The position numbers and the translations under genes were made by a program. This document shows, in pieces, positions 21,004-31,503 of a stretch of 64,000 nucleotides of DNA. The stretch is from Silene noctiflora (taxonomy: Eukaryota; Streptophyta; Magnoliopsida; Caryophyllales; Caryophyllaceae): assembly GCA_009801015.1 (NCBI GenBank), contig VHZZ01000148.1:26478-90477 (forward strand), written 5' to 3'. The first letter of the stretch is position 1; each line of letters opens with the position of its first letter. The notes under the pieces were generated by a model. That model made no database searches. It saw only the letters and a program-made list of their open reading frames with translations, and had not been told where the DNA came from.

Positions 21004-22226
21004 GTTTTAGAGTTGGACTAATAGTAAACCTGTAAGACACACAGATTCCGGTGATCTTCCTTTTCACCTTGATCTCATTGGCAAGGTGCGTGGCATTGCT
21101 GCTGCGGAGAAGTTCTTCACGGAAGCAAATGACCATTCTGAAAAGATGTACACTTCTTTGCTTAACTTCTATGTTCAAGGAATGCTCGTAGATAAGTCTC
21201 TTTCTCTTTTCGAGAAGATGAAAGAAATGGGAATTGCTTCGAGTCCTCTTACATACAACAAAATTATGTCACTTTACCTGAAAAATCGACAGCCTGATAA
21301 ACTTCTAGACTTACTTTCAGAAATGCAGGATAAGGGTGTTTCCGTCGATGAGGTCAGCTATAAAATGTGCCTGAAAGAGTGTGCTTTAAGTTCTGATTTT
21401 GATTCCATGGACAAGCTTGTGAAGGCCATAAAAAACCGTCACCTCTCATTTGACTGGTCTACGTATACCACAGTTGCGAACTACTACTTGGATGGAGGTC
21501 ATCCTGAAAAGGCNATTAGTTGCCTACGTATAGCTGAAGATACTGTACATGATAATCCAGTTGGGTATANGCACCTGATTAGTTTATATGCAAAGCTTGG
21601 AGACCTTCCTAAGGTTACGGAATTATGGAAGAAACAAAAAAAAAGTTTGTAAGTCATACAATAATAATGATTATATTGCCATGCTTCGTTCATTGATGAA
21701 GCTTGATAAGTTCGAACAAGCTGAAGGGTTACTAGAAGAATGGAGAGCATCTGGCAACGAATATAATCATCAAGTTGTTGATGCCCTTTTATCTGGATAT
21801 GCACAAAAAGGATTGGTCGAGAAAGCTGAAAAATTACTCGAGGACCAGATTAGTAAAAATACGACACCAGTTCCCATGTCGTGGGGTATCATCAGTGAGG
21901 GGTACGTGGAATGTCAGAACATGCAGAAGGCTGTGCAGTGCATGGAGAAGGCTCTTCAGCTGGGTCCACAACACAAAGGNTGGGCCCCGAAACGTGCAGT
22001 TATCACGAAGATACTGAGTTGGCTTTGTGACAATGTAGACAGTGATCAAGTGTATGAGTTTTTGAAGCTGATGGGCCGAGTTACTCCGATGAAGAAATAC
22101 ACGTATCTGATGCTCAAAGCTAGTAGCAAGCACGGGAAGAACATCAATGTGATCTTGCAGAGGTTGAAAGATGATAACATAGATATGGACGAGGAGACGA
22201 GTAAGCTAATGAAGGAAGAAACTTGA
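21004..22226 (+). pseudogene. Frameshifted PPR copy D (exon 2 only)
   Basis: The acceptor gatgcag|gtttta is preserved but no exon 1 precedes it. A one-base insertion (gagttgg versus gagtgg) near 21013 brings taatag into the original frame; the protein resumes in another frame from about 21017 (GIAAAEKFFTEANDHSEKMY) and runs to about 21640, where an expanded A run (nine A) shifts the frame again. The last block ends at MDEETSKLMKEET. It contains three ambiguous bases (21514, 21571, 21980), so consensus quality is poor and one of the shifts could be technical. The missing exon 1 still makes it a likely pseudogene. Its C-terminus is the A-type, not the B/C-type. Confidence 0.75.
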
Positions 22227-22801
22227 TGTTTGTCGACTTTGTTTTGCGTACCTTGAATAAAGGATTAATGGAACTCGAAGATAATTCGATTTGTGCATTG
22301 TGGAGGTCTAGAGGAGATGCATAGTTTTTGCTCTACACATTGTTAATTTGTTTATCTATTTGATACTGCTAGTGCTATTGCTCTTCTGTGGGTTTTATTT
22401 GCTGTTAGTATACAGTTTATGTTTCTCCTTTTTTTTTCCTTGTAGATCATACAAGAGCTATTGGGAATAGTATCATAAATGGGGAGAGTAAGTCCTCAGC
22501 TCGGTGTTCGATCGGGTTATTTAGTCGTGTGACTCGTGTCATTGGGATCGGGTAAATTTTGCTAGGTTTATACGTGAATCTCTCTTAAAACGATATTTTA
22601 CGTTTAAGATAAAAATAAATCAAATATACTCTCACATTTTACTAGTCTCTAACTTTTTTTATTTTGTCTCAAATAGTTTACTCAATTTGTTTTAAATTTA
22701 AAACGTCTTGAACCGAAATTTGCGTGACCTCAAATGTTCCTAAAGCCCTGAATAACCTTGCACAGTCGTTCTTCTGGTAGAACAAAACGAAGCTCGCGAA
22801 A
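22227..22801. other. Intergenic: copy D 3' flank and promoter of the next gene
   Basis: The first ~110 bases (tttgtcgac ... tttttgctctacacattg) closely match the sequence downstream of broken copy B' (15640-15740). The rest is AT-rich 5' flank of the Lys/Ser-rich protein gene. No gene is seen. Confidence 0.6.
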
Positions 22802-25800
22802 ATGGCGAGAGACGGAGAATCGAGGAGAGAGAAACGCCATGAAAGGCGAACAACATCAACTGAAGAAGAACCAATTCAAAACGAACGCTCAACAACAGCA
22901 ATGACAACAAAATCTTCAATCGACGACAAGAAGAAGAAATCCAAACGACGCGTTTCGGAATCATCATCATCATACGACGAAGAATCCGAATCAATCACTG
23001 AAACCGAGGACTATTCGTCGTCATCATCCTACGAGAAGCGCAGAAAGCGGAAATCTTCAAGGAAGCGGCATAATGACGACGAGTCGGAATCGGAATCGGA
23101 ATCAGAATCGTCCGAGTCGGAATCGGAGAGGAGGAGGAGGAAGAGAAGAGAGAGGAAACGGAGAGAGGAGAAGCGAAGGAGGAGAGAGAAAGATAAGAAG
23201 AAGAAAAGGAAGAAGAACGATGATGATAGTGATAGTGATGATGGTGAAAGGAGGAGGAAGAAGAAGAAGAAGGAGAAGAGAGAAAAAGATGAGAAGAAAA
23301 AAAGGAGAGAGAAAGAGAAAAGAGGGAAAATTGGTGCTGTTACTAATTCCTGGGGAAAGTTTGGTGTTGTTCGTGAAGTTGATATGTGGTATAATGCTTG
23401 ATTCCTGTTTATTTGTTTGTTTATGTCGATTTCGGTTTCGATTGCATGTTCTAGGGTTAGGGTTTTGATTGTTTTCATGCGTTTCTATGCTTTTGCTGAG
23501 CTTATGATGTAGTCTAGCTGTTACTAATTCTTGGGGAAGGTATGGTGTTATTTGTGAAGTTGATATGTGGTATAATGTTTGATTCCTGTTTATCTGTTTG
23601 TTTACGTGAATTTTGGTTTCGATACCTAGGGCTGGGGTTTAACTATTTTCATGTGTTTCTATGCATTTGTTGAGCATATACTTTGATTGTGAGGAGAATT
23701 AGGGCTAGATTTGCTCTAGTTTAGCTAGTAATGTTTTTCGTGTGACTCTTATTGATCCGGAATTAGGGTTAAATAGCAACTAGCATGTTAGTCAAGATCG
23801 GCATTTCGCGATGTTAATTCCATTCTTAGGGTAGGGGTTCGGTAAGCTAGTTGTTCTTGGGAGGACTAGTATTGACTATGATTTGGTAGGGGTGGAGTTT
23901 AGGATTTGATACAGCCGCAGTGTTTGTAGATTTTCTGCCAAAGATGTATCTTTTGTGACAGAAATGTGCTGTTACAAGACGAACTAGGAAGTTTGTGCAA
24001 CTTATTTCTCTGTAGTAGAGTAGGGTTTTTAGGATCGTTTGTTAGGTGGAGACATGTGTGACCGCTTATGATTGTGGAATTTGTCACTGAAGTTACTATT
24101 GAGGTTGGGATGTGAATTTGCGTGGAATTGAGCTTCGTGATGATAACAATGTAGAAGGGATTGCTTTGTGCCTTTCAAAGATGTAATCTTGGTCTCAGTT
24201 TTATTTGCTGAACTCAAGAATTTTGATTCAGTAGCATTCTGCATTATATCATTTATTTCTGATTGTTATATAGTCTAAGGGTGTAAACTTCCTATATAAT
24301 CGGTCAATGTTTCTAGCGTTATCACTGACATCTCTGGAATTTTAGAGCTTGACAGCTTTACATTTTGGTTTCTTCATCTTTGATGGTAGGGATGTATGTA
24401 ATCAGAGTTGCTACATTATCTTGGGATCATCGTTTTTGTTATATTTGAAACTGGATATGTTACTTTTTTTTTTTGATAACAACTATGGACTTCTTGTATG
24501 CTTAGTCCTTCGTTTGTTTTTTAGGTTGATTTGTTGCTCATCTCTCATGTCAGTCATTATGTGAGCTAATAATCTATCAGATGTGAAATAAAATAATGAA
24601 CTTTTAAGTTCATTATTATCCTTTTGGAGTTGTGCAAATCAACCTAAAAAAATCAGTCTTCTCAGTCACACTGTGCTATATTCATGCCCATACATCTTAA
24701 GACCATATATTCCAATATATTCCAAAGTTCATTAATAACTTTTGAACACAGCATGTGTGCTGCATTATTAGTCACTAAAATGAGAGCAAACCGACAGATA
24801 ATAAAGCAAGTTAAAACATCACTCTTTTCTGTTTTTTTGGGCTGACATTTTTTACTGGAACATGTTTTGAAAACTGCTTGCTGAGAAATCTCTTCCTAGT
24901 TTCAATGCACTCACGTGTTTATCTGCTACTTGTAGGAATAAACGACCAGAGTTCACAGCATGGCTGCTTGAAGTTAAGCAGGTATTTTTTGTGAACTGAG
25001 GTGCTACCATGCTCTTTTCTTGATGTATACTATTCTTCTTAAATCTGATACCAGCCCTTCCTTTTTCCGTCGGTAGAAAACCTGCTGAAGTTATTCTATT
25101 ACGATGTCTATGGTTTATGCAGCTATTTTGTCTTTAATAACTGGACATCTTTTTCTTATTTTGGTAGTTTCATTGGCTAATAGGCTTGTGATCTTAGGTC
25201 ATGCCTCATGTGTAACTGAGACAACTCTGACCTTATTGATTCTGGGCCGAGCTAGGCTCAATACTAGACCCCTTCTGGCCTAGCCAGGGCAGTGGGTTGG
25301 GCTATGAGGCTATGAGCAAGATGTCAGAGTTAAGCTCACGGCAAGGCTGGGATCAGATTCAGGGTTGGGTTGGGATGGCTTGGCTTGGGGACTGGGCCGT
25401 AATTTAATACAGCTATAGGCTAGAGCTTAGGCCCTAATCGAGCCATATTTCTTTTTGAGTCTAGGTAGGTCAGGACTTAACCCGGTATTTGTTTGGTCAT
25501 GTACTCATGTTACTTGAAGCCGTTTAGTTAAACTGCCTCCTAGATAAATGAATCGTGTTTCTTGCATTATTGTTGCATGCGTCAATTTTCATGCATTATT
25601 CTTGTGTAGATTAATTATACAGTCTACTCGTATCTTTAAGAGATTGTGCATTTCCGGTTTATTGTAGCTTGTTTGGTTTTTGTTACTTGTCTGTTGTTCT
25701 TTGGTTGGTAATTCAGTATTTCTTGTTGCCACGATGTAGCTTCCTTCCTTTAGCCCATAATATTAAACTGTGAAAGAGATTTTTCTGAGGTGACATCTAA

Positions 25801-27926
25801 TTGAACTGATTAGCACCCATATTAATTGGAGAAGCAACATCTGAATGTTATTGTGCATATTCCCTAATTTTATCTTTTGGCCCAAATGTTTCACAAACCA
25901 TGAACATTTTATGGCTTTGTTGCAGTGTGATCTTGTTTCTCCTGCTTTTTGTGTGTGTCGCTTTTATTCTCCTAAACGTCACTCTTGTTTCATAATTTCA
26001 TCTGTACAGATTTGGGTTTATTATTTTTTGTATTTGTATAGGTGAACCTTGAAAGTCTGCCTAACCGGGACGAGAAGATTATGTTCAAAGAGTAAGTTAT
26101 ATACCTCAGAAATGCTTTTTAGTTGTTGACAAGACCTGTGAGGCTAACATCTTTATTTTGGACAGATATATGGAGGATTACAACACAGCCACTTTCCCTT
26201 CTAAAAAGTGAGGATTCTGTAACTATTTCCATAATATTTTATCTTATGTTTGTTGAGTGCTCTTCTATGCATTTGTTGTCTATTTATTGAGGTTTGTGCT
26301 TTACATTGTTTAAAGAGGAGTGCATCTCTGATCCCCTAAGCTCAAAAGAAGTCACTTCAGGGGCATACAACCTACTCACGACTTCTGTGAGTCTCTTTTC
26401 ATTGAGCTACCATCTCTGACCTTCTTGTGCTGTGGCAAGCAAAATTGCGACTCTGTTTGACTCATGCTGGTTGTATAAAGGAGAAGGGTGCTTGAGCCAT
26501 GTATTGTAGTGACTTGTTTGTGTGCATCTATTCTGAATGTCAATGAGGTTTGAGCTGAGGGTGCTTGTGGTCTGAAATATGCCATTCCAAAACATAGGTT
26601 AGGTTAGTTATATTTTCCTACTACCGAATGTGAGAAGGATATAGCACATCATCTTTGGATGTTGTCTGCAAAACGGGTTACAACTTACGAGGATTTCAGT
26701 GGCAGAACTCGCACACATGTTCTGCATTTCTGCCACTTCTGTTAGGTTATTGGGTGGTATGTTATTCTTAGTGGTACCCGTAAGTTTTCTTATGATAATG
26801 GTTCTGCTAGTCTGCTATCTGCGAAGGTGATTAAAATAAAATGTTACATACCATTTACTTCAGTAGATATGTAGAAGTAAGTAACGTGATGTGTAGAGCC
26901 TAATAGCATGGAAATACGGAAGTAGTAGTAAATAATGGTTCTCCTGCTAGTCTGCTACCTGCGAAGGTGATTAAAATAAAATTTGCTTTGATGACGATGT
27001 AAACATGAGATCCCTATCCCTGGTTAGATGAAAAAAGTCCATTTAAAATGTGTAAGAAGAGAATCATTATTTTTTTTCTTCGTGCTTCTTAATCATTATA
27101 CAAGGTATTTGCACTTGTGTAGTATACTAGTATCTGTATAATGTATTTAATACATTATATTCCCTGATAATGATGCAGGTACTATGACCTGGATGCTTAT
27201 CACAGACGTAAGATGGAAAAAGAGATGAAAAAGGGATTCAAAAAGGTCTCACATACAGAGCGCAGTGTATTTAATGATGAAGAACAACGTCGGTATGTTA
27301 CGCTCGTCTTTACCTTTGACAAACTTGTTGGTCTGAAAACAGTTTTTTGCTTCTTAGTAATAGTACTCGCCATTTTCATTTAGTTATTTTCCCTTTCGTA
27401 CAAACAGGGATGATGGTCCAATAGGTTTCTTTGTTGCTCTTGTCTGCTCATGAGTGGTGGTCTCGGAGAGTGTTTTCATGAGTTGCTGTATCTAATTGTT
27501 CACTTCATTTACAGGCAAGAAATGATGCAAGTACGCGAAAAACAAAAGGAGCAAGAGATAATAGCATTGAAAGATGCTATGAAGAAGGATGGCATGGTTA
27601 GTCTTTGCTGTCCTGCCCGTCTTTTTTTGGTCTATCCTTGTACAATCAAATTCTACATGTGCTTGTTTATTCACTTCTTTTTCTTTCCATTCTTTTGAAA
27701 CTGCAGGCACAAGCAATGAAAGAGCAAGTGCGGCTGAAGGAGGAAATGGTGTACCTGTTTAAAATTGGAAACACTGAAGTAAGAAACGAAAAGTCACTTC
27801 TGTAATCCACCTATCTTCATCTTGGATTTATCTTTAAATCCTCTTCTTATTGACAATTTTGTTTTCATTTCTGTGTAGGCTGCAGCTGCAATACAGAGGA
27901 AGCTGGATCCAGATGTTGCGATGTGA
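22802..27926 (+). CDS. Lys/Arg/Ser/Glu-rich nuclear protein (At5g53800-like)
   Basis: Eight exons: 22802-23388, 24936-24981, 26042-26091, 26166-26207, 27179-27292, 27515-27596, 27707-27778, 27879-27926. All junctions are GT-AG and keep frame, giving 346 residues. Residues 1-180 are low-complexity: RRE-KR and KKK runs alternating with poly-Ser and SESESESE stretches, typical of nuclear RNA-associated or chromatin proteins. The conserved part (about 185-346) contains WGKFGVVREVDMWNKRPEF, LPNRDEKIMFKEYMEDYNTA, KKYYDLDAYHRRKMEKEM and ends NTEAAAAIQRKLDPDVAM. I recognise this as a conserved plant family annotated only as nucleic-acid-binding; the RPEFTAWL block recalls style cell-cycle inhibitor 1 (SCI1) proteins, but that link is inference. 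The 3' end of exon 1 with its donor is tandemly duplicated in the intron. Confidence 0.85.
23336..23690 (+). repeat. 181-bp tandem duplication spanning exon 1 end and splice donor
   Basis: gctgttactaattc begins at 23336 (in exon 1) and at 23517 (in the intron). Both copies contain gaagttgatatgtg followed by gtataat, so the real donor (after 23388) has a decoy twin after 23569. Both continue gattcctgtttat and cggtttcgat- / tggtttcgat-like sequence. The second copy is diverged at several sites. Confidence 0.9.
25230..25490. repeat. GC-rich intronic repeat with gggctgggcc-like motifs
   Basis: This part of intron 2 is much richer in GC than its surroundings, with repeated ggccgagctaggct, tagccagggc, gggttgggttgggat and cttggcttgggg motifs, as in plant 'pseudo-coding' repeats. 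Similar in style to 16970-17110. Not coding. Confidence 0.4.
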
Positions 27927-28488
27927 TAACTGCCTGTTGCCGCTGATTGTAGTGGAAGATTCGTAATCAGAATCAGCTATGTGACGACAGTCTGAGACAC
28001 TGGAGTTGCTTGCTAGAAACTCAATGGTGGATGGCTGAAAGTACGCAGTTCTACATTCGCTATGGACAATGGGAGGCTGATCTGTTCAGACAAAAACGGA
28101 GTTACTTGCTACTTTGCTAGACCTCCGTCACTTGAGATACTATTTAGTTTGAACCGGACTATCAAAGTATTTATAATTATTTATCGCTAAATTCCCCCTT
28201 AATATGTTAGGCACTTGGGAACCTAAAATGTAATCGTCCAGAAATACATCACATGAATCAGGTTATTGTACGAAACTGTATCGATCATAACATTTGGTAG
28301 GATTATTGGAATACGGAAATCGTGCAGATGGGAGAGTACTTGGTTCAACAGAATTCCGTTTTCATATGGTATTTAGTTCATCCACTCCAAAATCTGGAGC
28401 CTAACATACCCTAACTGTTACAATCAGTTGCATACACGTTATCTTACTTACAGAACTACTGCATACTCGAGCATTTCGGTACCGAGTC

Positions 28489-28495
28489 TATAAAT
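28489..28495 (+). promoter_or_regulatory. TATA box of the small secreted peptide gene
   Basis: tataaat lies 39 bases before the ATG at 28534. With usual TATA spacing transcription would start near 28520, after or at an upstream ATG at 28519, which favours 28534 as the real start. Confidence 0.55.
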
Positions 28496-28533
28496 TGAGA
28501 ACACAAGTCTGCACAGTTATGGAGATCAAATTA

Positions 28534-28908
28534 ATGGCTTCTCTACCGAAATTCCGCTACTTGTGTTTTCTTGTGCTGCTTTTATTCTCCATTAACCTAT
28601 GCTTAGCTCATAGGGTGTCCCTAACCTCTTCTCTCCACCAGTCCCGGAACCTGGGAGGTAACGGTGATGGAAGACGTTGTGGTATCACGGATGATGAGAA
28701 CTGTCATTGTCAAGATGAAGACGCCAAGGTAGCTGGCCAACCTTTACCTTCAACTTCGATGATCCATGTTCCACGAGAAGTAATAGGGACTGCAGCTGAT
28801 CCAAATCCCGAAGATGGTTTGCCACTGGTCCATGTAGGGCAATCTAAAGTCGGAGTTTTCAAGGAGCCAGATCCTGATGATCCGGATAGCCATGGTCCGA
28901 AAAATTAA
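28534..28908 (+). CDS. Small secreted peptide precursor (unassigned, 124 aa)
   Basis: Intronless. MASLPKFRYLCFLVLLLFSI followed by NLCLA gives a textbook signal peptide, probably cut after Ala25. The remainder is hydrophilic with three Cys (GRRCGITDDENCHC). It ends in Pro/Asp-rich segments: ADPNPEDG and, at the very C-terminus, FKEPDPDDPDSHGPKN. A short secreted pre-pro-protein with a conserved-looking Pro-rich C-terminal end is the layout of plant post-translationally modified peptide hormones (CEP, PIP, PSY, CLE types), but none of the family motifs I know fits, so no family is claimed. The start chosen (ttaATGGCT) fits plant start context and the TATA position; the upstream ATG at 28519 would add five residues (MEIKL). 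Confidence 0.7.
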   Translation: MASLPKFRYLCFLVLLLFSINLCLAHRVSLTSSLHQSRNLGGNGDGRRCGITDDENCHCQDEDAKVAGQPLPSTSMIHVPREVIGTAADPNPEDGLPLVHVGQSKVGVFKEPDPDDPDSHGPKN

Positions 28909-31503
28909 TTCCGAGTTCTACCCTTGTAAGGTTTAAATGTAAATCGTGCTAATAGAAAAGTACAGTAAAAGTATGCACAAGACTATCAAATAAGAACAGG
29001 ATACAGATGAATGAAAAATCAAGTACTGATCTTTTACTGAATCAAATAAACTCGTAACGTCTGTCGTTTTACCATAATTAGTGAAATTATCTTGAAAATC
29101 TTTCTCTAATTAGCTTGTTAATAACAGGAGCCTTTAGATCACAAGTTAGAAAAACCGAACTTCTATTTGGTAATAAACAAAAAACTCCTGATTGTAGATG
29201 ACTCTTTTATTAGCTAAACACTCGTGATCCTACCAAAATTGTCCGAGAAAGATTTGACTCTGAGGCAACGTCTTGGCCTTCTCTGACCAAGATCATTCCG
29301 ACTAGCGTTGTGATCGCCTTCTAGGGCAAAGATTTTGAAGCCTGAATCATCTGCCAATCTGCCATAAACCTTGCAGGAAATTGGGACACAGCTTTATGAA
29401 GTCAAACCTTGTTCAGTATAGGACTTGCAGACAGTCCGATTGTCCGAACCTTTCATTAACCCGCTTCCTTTAGGTTCAAAACAAGAGTCTACAACAATTA
29501 ATTGACGCAATTTGATCGACAACAACATAAATCGAACATTCAGGTAATGGTACAGTTTGATCGACAATACAACAACACAAACGAAACTAAAAGGCAACTA
29601 TGGCCAAGATCTTGCTGTCCTTTTACAGCGTGAGGCGGTCCTTTTATGTATAGTACTCGTTTATTGATAGCAAAAAGTGAGTGTTAACAAATAAAAGGAC
29701 TGTCTCATACTGTAAGACGGTCTTATTCTATAATTTGTGTTTTTATCGTATGACTTTTCTCGATATTAACAACCAATTTAAAAAGACTGAAACAATCCCA
29801 TGTCATGTTTAGAGTCATTATCACAGATTTGTTACAGACTGCAATCACAATCAATGATGCTACTCGTAGTCCACTACTTAGCCTACCATCGTGCATAGCA
29901 TAAAGCCATAGAAATTAAATCTTTTTCTTTTTTGGTGTAAATCGAGTATTCACCGTCGACACCAGTGTGCAATCCTGAAAAGTACTAATATAATACATTA
30001 ATACACATCAATTTTAAACTGCCTACTTTGCATAGTGTATCCTTAACCAACAAGAAAAGTTGAAAAAAACTGCGAGGATTATTGATAACCGTTGGTTGAT
30101 AAGCAGCCGAAAAGCTAGTTCAGCATATGAAGTTAAACATAAAATATAAAAAGATTAAGTTGAAACGGAAAGTTACTGGACTATACAACCAGTTGTATTA
30201 GACTATTAGTTGTAGTACAACTCGAGTAGAATCCGAGCTTTACAATTACATTTTTGAAAAAGAAGGTCCTTAGGAAAAGCGGAACCATGGGGTGGAAATC
30301 GGCCTACGTCATCAGAATGTTGAGATCAACGTCCAAGACTAGGCTAAGGCGTGAATCTCTCGTTCAGACCTAAATGTTCGGGCGTAAATATGAAGTGTGA
30401 CTTTTGCGTTTGAGGTCAAAATTTTTTTTTTTTACAATATAGTATTTTTTATCATAACGATTTAAATTTTCATCACTGAAACATGAATTTGATGAATACT
30501 TGTTGTAATTATCCCTTTAATCTACATCTGCCAAATCAATTATTATTGTTGTAATTTGATGAATTACTTTGCTTTTTATTGCAAGAGTTGAAAATGAAAG
30601 AACAATATGAGTTAATTTATCCAAAACGATTAAAGCAAGTCCAACAATTAGTCTTGCTCAGAACGCAAATATCCATTTTATTAGTTAGGCGAATTTAAAT
30701 ATTACCATTTTATTGATAAGATACCTATTTTAAATTCATTTTACAATTATACGAGATAAATATTATCGTCTTAAACAAGATTCGTGGCAAATGAAATGAT
30801 GAAATGATTTTGTTTATTTGACAGCACATCAGCACCATTTAAAAGCATAATGTCAGAAAGTGGAGACTTCGCTAGTTAAGTCACCAACTTTTTTCACTCT
30901 TTAATTCCATAAAAGAGCCACCAAAATTCTCCACATTTCATCTTTCTTCTTCCACAAATTTCCTCTAATTTCCTTAAATTCAGCCATCATTCTTTGAATT
31001 TCCACTCCTTAATTCCCTAATTACTCTCATACCCACCTCATAATTCCTCCTTAATTGCAATACCCATTTCTCAATTCTCAATTTTCCCCTCTAATCACCC
31101 TTAATTAACAAAATTCCCAAATTCTAGGTCAAAACACTTAAAAGTTGATAATTTGAAATTCTACTCACTAATTCCCTAATTACTCTCATACCCACTTCAT
31201 AATTCCTCCTTAATTACAATACCCATTTCTTAATTTCTCAATTTTTTCTCTCTAATCAACCTTAACAAAATCCCCCAAATTCTAGGTCAAAATAGTTAAA
31301 AATTGATAATTGACATACTTCTCATGTTTAATCCTTTACTAATCTCTCAAAAAACCCAATTTGTGTACTCAATTTCCAATATTTTCCTCCCCTCTGATGT
31401 TTTCTTAATATTATACTTCAATTGCTCTCGATTTCGCCTTAAAATTTGATCTTTTCACCATTGTTGTATAAAAATCCAATCGTGTAATCAATTTTGTATT
31501 AAA
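28909..31503. other. Intergenic between peptide gene and RCC1 gene
   Basis: No gene is supported. The sequence is AT-rich; taagacggtctta near 29721 is a common plant MITE-end motif. A tandem duplication lies at 31002-31318 in the RCC1 gene's 5' region. Short frames at 29394-29597 have no family resemblance. Confidence 0.55.
31002..31318 (+). repeat. ~160-bp tandem duplication in the RCC1-gene 5' region
   Basis: ttaattccctaattactctc begins near 31009 and again (ctaattccctaattac) near 31168. Both copies run through cctccttaatt, aatacccatttct and aaattctaggtcaaaa to ttgataat. The duplication ends about 185 bases before the ATG, so it is in the promoter or 5' UTR. Confidence 0.9.

Noticed and set aside
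23029-23478. Minus-strand frame of 149 codons rich in Phe, Ser and Leu
   Set aside because: Reverse image of the Lys/Arg/Glu-rich exon 1 of the nuclear protein gene.
28519-28533. Upstream ATG of the secreted peptide gene
   Set aside because: Lies about where the TATA box predicts transcription to start; the next ATG has a better context and gives a cleaner signal peptide.
29394-29597. Minus-strand small protein
   Set aside because: Starts without ATG support, has no recognisable motif and lies in AT-rich intergenic DNA.
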